A stretch of 9,060 nucleotides of DNA. Origin: Aeolococcus sp035552595 (GTDB lineage Bacteria; Chloroflexota; Dormibacteria; Aeolococcales; Aeolococcaceae). The notes beneath the pieces are model-generated. The model ran no database searches and was not told where the DNA came from. It worked only from the letters and a program-made list of their open reading frames with translations. Within the stretch, counting starts at the first letter, position 1, and each line of letters opens with the position of its first letter. Position numbers and translations under genes: made by a program. The stretch is taken from assembly GCA_035552595.1 (NCBI GenBank), contig DASZKZ010000047.1:1-9060 (forward strand), in the 5' to 3' direction. Shown here in pieces: positions 6,480 to 9,060 of the stretch.

Positions 6480-7520
6480 GTGACGCTGCCCGTAGCGCCG
6501 CCCCTGGAGCCGATGCTGGCCCGGGCCGCCGAGCAGATCCCGGCGGGTCCCGGCTGGCGCTACGAGCCCAAGTGGGACGGCTTTCGCACCCTCGTCTTCC
6601 GCGACGGCGCCGACCTTCTCCTGGCCAGCCGCAACGGCCAGCCGCTGCAGCGATTCTTCCCGGAGATCCTCGAACCGCTGCGGGCGGCGCTGCCCGACCC
6701 GGCGGTGGTCGACGGCGAGATCATCATCGCCACCCCACGTGGCCTCGACTTCGACGCGCTGCAGATGCGTCTCCATCCCGCCGCATCACGGGTCGCCCGC
6801 CTCGCCGCCGAGACGCCGGCGACGGTGATCCTGTTCGACATCCTCGGCGAGGGAGCCGACGATCTGCGCGACCAGCCCCTGACGGCCAGGCGTGAGCGCC
6901 TGCTCGGCGCCATCACCCCCAACGCGCGGGTGGCGCTGACCCCGCACACAGCGGTTCTCGATGAGGCGAGCGACTGGTTCACCCGCTACGAGGGGGCTGG
7001 GCTGGACGGGATCATGGCCAAGCCGGAGGGTGGCGGCTATCACGCCGGCGAGCGCGGCTGGACCAAGGTGAAGCACCTGCGCACCGTCGACTGCGTGGTC
7101 GGCGGCTTCCGCATGGGGGTGAAGGGTGATGGCGTCGGGTCGCTGCTTCTCGGCCTCTACGACGGCGACGGCGTGCTCCACCTCGCCGGGCACACGTCCT
7201 CCTTCTCCGCCCAGGAGCGTCGCGACCTGGTGCAGCTGCTGACACCGCTGACGGGGGGGGAGAGCTTCGGACACGGCCGCACCCCGGGAGGCCCGAGCCG
7301 GTGGACACGGGACAAGGACGCCGCCTGGACAGCGGTGACACCATCGCTGGTGTGCGAGGTGTCGTTCGACCATCTCCAGGGGCAGCGATTCCGCCATGCG
7401 GCGCGCTTCCTGCGCTGGCGCCCTGAGCGCGATCCGTTGACCTGCACCTACGACCAGCTCACCCCGGCGGACGCCTTCCGACTCGGCGACATCGTCGATC
7501 TCCCCGACGCCGGAGGCTGA
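6480..7520 (+). CDS. ligC: ATP-dependent DNA ligase, LigC type
   Basis: Seals DNA nicks using ATP through a lysyl-AMP intermediate. The 346-residue protein has an adenylation domain (about 8-200) and an OB-fold domain (about 203-340). Nucleotidyltransferase motif I is KWDGFR with nucleophile Lys31. Motif III is SRNG at 50-53, VDGE lies at 78-81, motif IV is LDGIMAK at 175-181, motif V is KVKH at 196-199 (Lys196, Lys198), and a C-terminal RFLRWRPERDP at 309-319 fits motif VI. There is no polymerase or nuclease domain, so this is the stand-alone LigC form known from mycobacteria, linked there to backup end-joining and repair. The frame is open back to 6339, but the GTG at 6480 gives the standard family start (TLPVAPPLEPML) and avoids overlapping the BON gene. 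The Shine-Dalgarno is weak (GGGA at 6465-6468). An eight-G tract at 7253-7260 keeps the frame. The topoisomerase gene follows 44 bases downstream. Confidence 0.93.
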   Translation: MTLPVAPPLEPMLARAAEQIPAGPGWRYEPKWDGFRTLVFRDGADLLLASRNGQPLQRFFPEILEPLRAALPDPAVVDGEIIIATPRGLDFDALQMRLHPAASRVARLAAETPATVILFDILGEGADDLRDQPLTARRERLLGAITPNARVALTPHTAVLDEASDWFTRYEGAGLDGIMAKPEGGGYHAGERGWTKVKHLRTVDCVVGGFRMGVKGDGVGSLLLGLYDGDGVLHLAGHTSSFSAQERRDLVQLLTPLTGGESFGHGRTPGGPSRWTRDKDAAWTAVTPSLVCEVSFDHLQGQRFRHAARFLRWRPERDPLTCTYDQLTPADAFRLGDIVDLPDAGG

Positions 7521-7552
7521 GCCGGCACGCGGCCCACACGGTACCCGGCGCC

Positions 7553-7558
7553 TAGCAT
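7553..7558 (+). promoter_or_regulatory. Candidate internal -10 of the topoisomerase IB gene
   Basis: TAGCAT matches TANNNT and leaves six bases to the GTG at 7565, with no Shine-Dalgarno in the gap. It suggests a separate leaderless start for the topoisomerase in addition to any read-through from ligC. No convincing -35 was seen. Confidence 0.35.
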
Positions 7559-7564
7559 CGCCTG

Positions 7565-8656
7565 GTGCCCCGCCGCGCCCAGCCCGCCCCCACGGACCCC
7601 GAGGAGAGCGCGCGGGCCGCCCGCCTCCGCTACGTCAACGACGGCTCACCGGGGATCGGTCGCGAGCCAAGAGAGGGCGGGGGATTCCGCTACATCGGCC
7701 CCGACGGCCGCACCGTGCGCCGAGCGGCCGAGCTGCAGCGCATCGCCCACCTCGCGGTGCCACCGGCGTGGACGGACGTCTGGATCTGTCCCGCCCCCAA
7801 CGGCCATATCCAGGCCACAGGACGGGACGCCCGCGGCCGCAAGCAGTACCGCTACCACGAGCGCTGGCGCGAGGTCCGCGATGCCACCAAGTACGAGCGC
7901 ACCGTCGCCTTCGGCGAGGCCCTGCCGCGCATCCGCGCCCGCATCGACAGCGATCTGCGCCGCCCCGACGTCGGCCGCGAGCGCGTCCTCGCGACCATCG
8001 TGCGTCTCCTCGACACCACCTACATCCGGGTCGGCAACGAAGAATACGCGCGAGAGAACCGCTCCTTCGGGCTCACCACCATGCACTCCCGCCATGTCGA
8101 GGTGGACGGCTCGAGGCTGCGCTTCCAGTTCCGGGGCAAGAGCGGCAAGCTGCACACCGTCGGGATCACCGACCGGCGGGTGGCCCGGGTGATCACCCGC
8201 CTGCAGGACCTGCCCGGCCAGCAGGCCTTCCAGTGGCAGGACGGTGACGGCAGCGTCCACGGCGTCGAGTCCGACGATGTCAACGGGTACATCCGCGAGG
8301 CGGCGGGTGAGGACTTCACCGCCAAGGACTTCCGCACCTGGGCGGGCACCGTGCTGGCCTGCGCCATGCTGCATGAACTCGACCCGCCCGAGACCCAGAC
8401 GCAGGCGAAGAAGAATGTGGTCGAGGCTATCAAGCGCGTGGCCAACCGGCTGGGTAACACGCCGTCCGTTTGCCGCAAGTGCTATGTGCATCCGGCGGTG
8501 CTTGAGAGCTACATGGGCGGCGCGATGGTCGAGGCGGCGAAGAAGGAAGTTACCCACGAGGTCGAGAAGGAACTCGAGAAGGACCTCCACGCCCTGCGTG
8601 AGGAAGAAAAGGACCTGGTGAAGATGCTGGAGCAGAAGCTGGCCAAGGCGGCGTAG
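7565..8656 (+). CDS. DNA topoisomerase IB (poxvirus/Deinococcus-like)
   Basis: Relaxes supercoils by nicking one strand through a 3'-phosphotyrosine bond, then resealing without ATP. The 363 residues comprise an N-terminal DNA-clamp domain (about 20-105, RYVNDGSPGI start) and a catalytic domain (about 110-315). Spacing to the Tyr matches the Deinococcus enzyme as I remember it: Arg155 (YIRVGNEE), Lys192 (FRGKSGK), Arg257 (KDFRTW), Asn298 in place of the poxvirus His, and nucleophile Tyr307 (CRKCYVHP). All catalytic residues are therefore present. Residues 319-363 form a Lys/Glu-rich, probably helical or coiled-coil tail. The GTG start at 7565 has no Shine-Dalgarno but a TAGCAT six bases before it. 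Its neighbour ligC also acts on nicked DNA, suggesting a shared repair or topology role. A diverged copy of the tail's coding sequence lies at 8717-8796. Confidence 0.94.
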   Translation: MPRRAQPAPTDPEESARAARLRYVNDGSPGIGREPREGGGFRYIGPDGRTVRRAAELQRIAHLAVPPAWTDVWICPAPNGHIQATGRDARGRKQYRYHERWREVRDATKYERTVAFGEALPRIRARIDSDLRRPDVGRERVLATIVRLLDTTYIRVGNEEYARENRSFGLTTMHSRHVEVDGSRLRFQFRGKSGKLHTVGITDRRVARVITRLQDLPGQQAFQWQDGDGSVHGVESDDVNGYIREAAGEDFTAKDFRTWAGTVLACAMLHELDPPETQTQAKKNVVEAIKRVANRLGNTPSVCRKCYVHPAVLESYMGGAMVEAAKKEVTHEVEKELEKDLHALREEEKDLVKMLEQKLAKAA

Positions 8657-8716
8657 GCCTGCCTGATACCCCTCCCCACCCCTCCTCTTAGTCCTAAACT
8701 ACTCTAGCCCAACAAC

Positions 8717-8796
8717 GTGATCCACGCGCTTCGCGATGAAGAGCACAACTCGCTGAAGATGCTGGAAACGAGAGGAAGCTGGCCAAGGCGGCGTGA
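8717..8796 (+). pseudogene. Degenerate second copy of the topoisomerase IB 3' end
   Basis: This stretch aligns with the last ~25 codons of the topoisomerase gene (8582-8656) at an offset of 135 bases. The shared frame reads HALR-(D/E)-EE, then KMLE. After KMLE the copy has five extra bases, which shifts the offset to 140 and breaks the frame. Then 20 bases are identical (8635-8654 and 8775-8794), ending at near-equivalent stop codons. Several differences fall on synonymous third positions (Ala, Leu, Arg, Glu codons), as expected of two copies that each evolved as coding DNA. An in-frame TAG at 8705-8707 lies just upstream and no topoisomerase core precedes it. I read it as the remnant tail of a lost paralogue or of a recombined copy. 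It is not a functional gene. Confidence 0.75.
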
Positions 8797-8823
8797 GGCA
8801 GAGCGGGCCGCCAGCGCTCGTGC

Positions 8824-9060
8824 TCATCGAACCAAATGAATCGGACAGCCCAGGTTTATGCCAGCCCACGCGCGATCTGCGGTGTAGACTTCGGCGTCAA
8901 GTTCGAGAGCCAACGCCAGGCAGGCTCTATCGCCGAGCGACAGTCCAGCCTGGCGTGTCTGAGCGCGCAGCCTGCCGGCTGCGCGGGCCTGACCTTCGGT
9001 GAGTGGCTCAATCCGGCCCAGCAGCGCAACGAGAGCATCGGTTTTGGGCGACAACGCCAA
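8824..9060 (-). CDS. VapC-like PIN-domain toxin, C-terminal part
   Basis: About 79 residues of the C-terminal part of a PIN-domain ribonuclease, cut by the right edge. Counting from the edge, the typical VapC block GLSLGDRACLALA is at 39-51 with acidic Asp44. It is followed by AEVYTADRAWA at 56-66 with Asp62, two positions that help bind the catalytic metal. The N-terminal metal-binding Asp and Glu and the true start lie beyond the window. A TTG at the very edge is in frame but is not a believable start for so short a protein. VapC toxins cleave tRNA or rRNA and are normally encoded just after a VapB antitoxin, which would lie outside the window to the right. The gene is convergent with the topoisomerase, and its stop is 28 bases from the tail remnant. 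Confidence 0.82.
   Translation of the reverse strand: MALSPKTDALVALLGRIEPLTEGQARAAGRLRAQTRQAGLSLGDRACLALALELDAEVYTADRAWAGINLGCPIHLVR

Noticed and set aside
8793..9002. Plus-strand 69-codon frame
   Set aside because: Antisense to the VapC-like gene, Arg/Pro-rich, no Shine-Dalgarno or motif.

Overview
The window is very GC-rich (strong G/C bias at third codon positions, no AT-rich islands except a short stretch near 8690-8720) and almost fully coding. It looks like a chromosomal segment of a high-GC Terrabacteria-type bacterium. An actinobacterium, Chloroflexota or Dormibacterota-like organism fits the mycobacterial-style LigC ligase, the fused transaldolase/phosphoglucose isomerase and the apparently leaderless genes. 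The sequence alone does not fix the phylum.

Left half (1-5150, minus strand): a tightly packed pentose-phosphate operon read right to left. It holds transketolase (tkt), a 946-residue transaldolase-glucose-6-phosphate isomerase fusion, and the N-terminal 140 residues of 6-phosphogluconate dehydrogenase (gnd), which runs off the left edge. The tkt stop directly abuts the fusion start, and the fusion stop overlaps the gnd start by one base, so translation is probably coupled. Together these genes supply the non-oxidative branch, the step that returns fructose-6-phosphate to glucose-6-phosphate, and the oxidative decarboxylation step. The operon could therefore run a complete hexose-recycling oxidative cycle.

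Middle (5151-6022): a tRNA-Arg(ACG) gene with an encoded CCA lies divergent from tkt, behind a short leader of nested repeats. Next comes a minus-strand gene for a small secreted or membrane-tethered Pro/Ala/Thr/Ser-rich protein of unknown function. It is divergent from the following gene, with a 94-bp shared promoter region.

Right half (6023-8656, plus strand): a short membrane-anchored BON-domain protein, a LigC-type ATP-dependent DNA ligase and a bacterial type IB DNA topoisomerase, with intergenic gaps of about 40 bp. The last two form a nick-making/nick-sealing pair, plausibly a DNA repair or stress cluster.

Right end (8657-9060): a diverged, frameshifted second copy of the last ~25 codons of the topoisomerase gene lies 135 bp downstream of the original. 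It is followed by the convergent C-terminal part of a VapC-like PIN-domain toxin cut by the window edge. This end looks rearranged or accessory. No CRISPR array, rRNA, insertion sequence or transposase gene was seen, and no gene-free stretch exceeds 300 bases.
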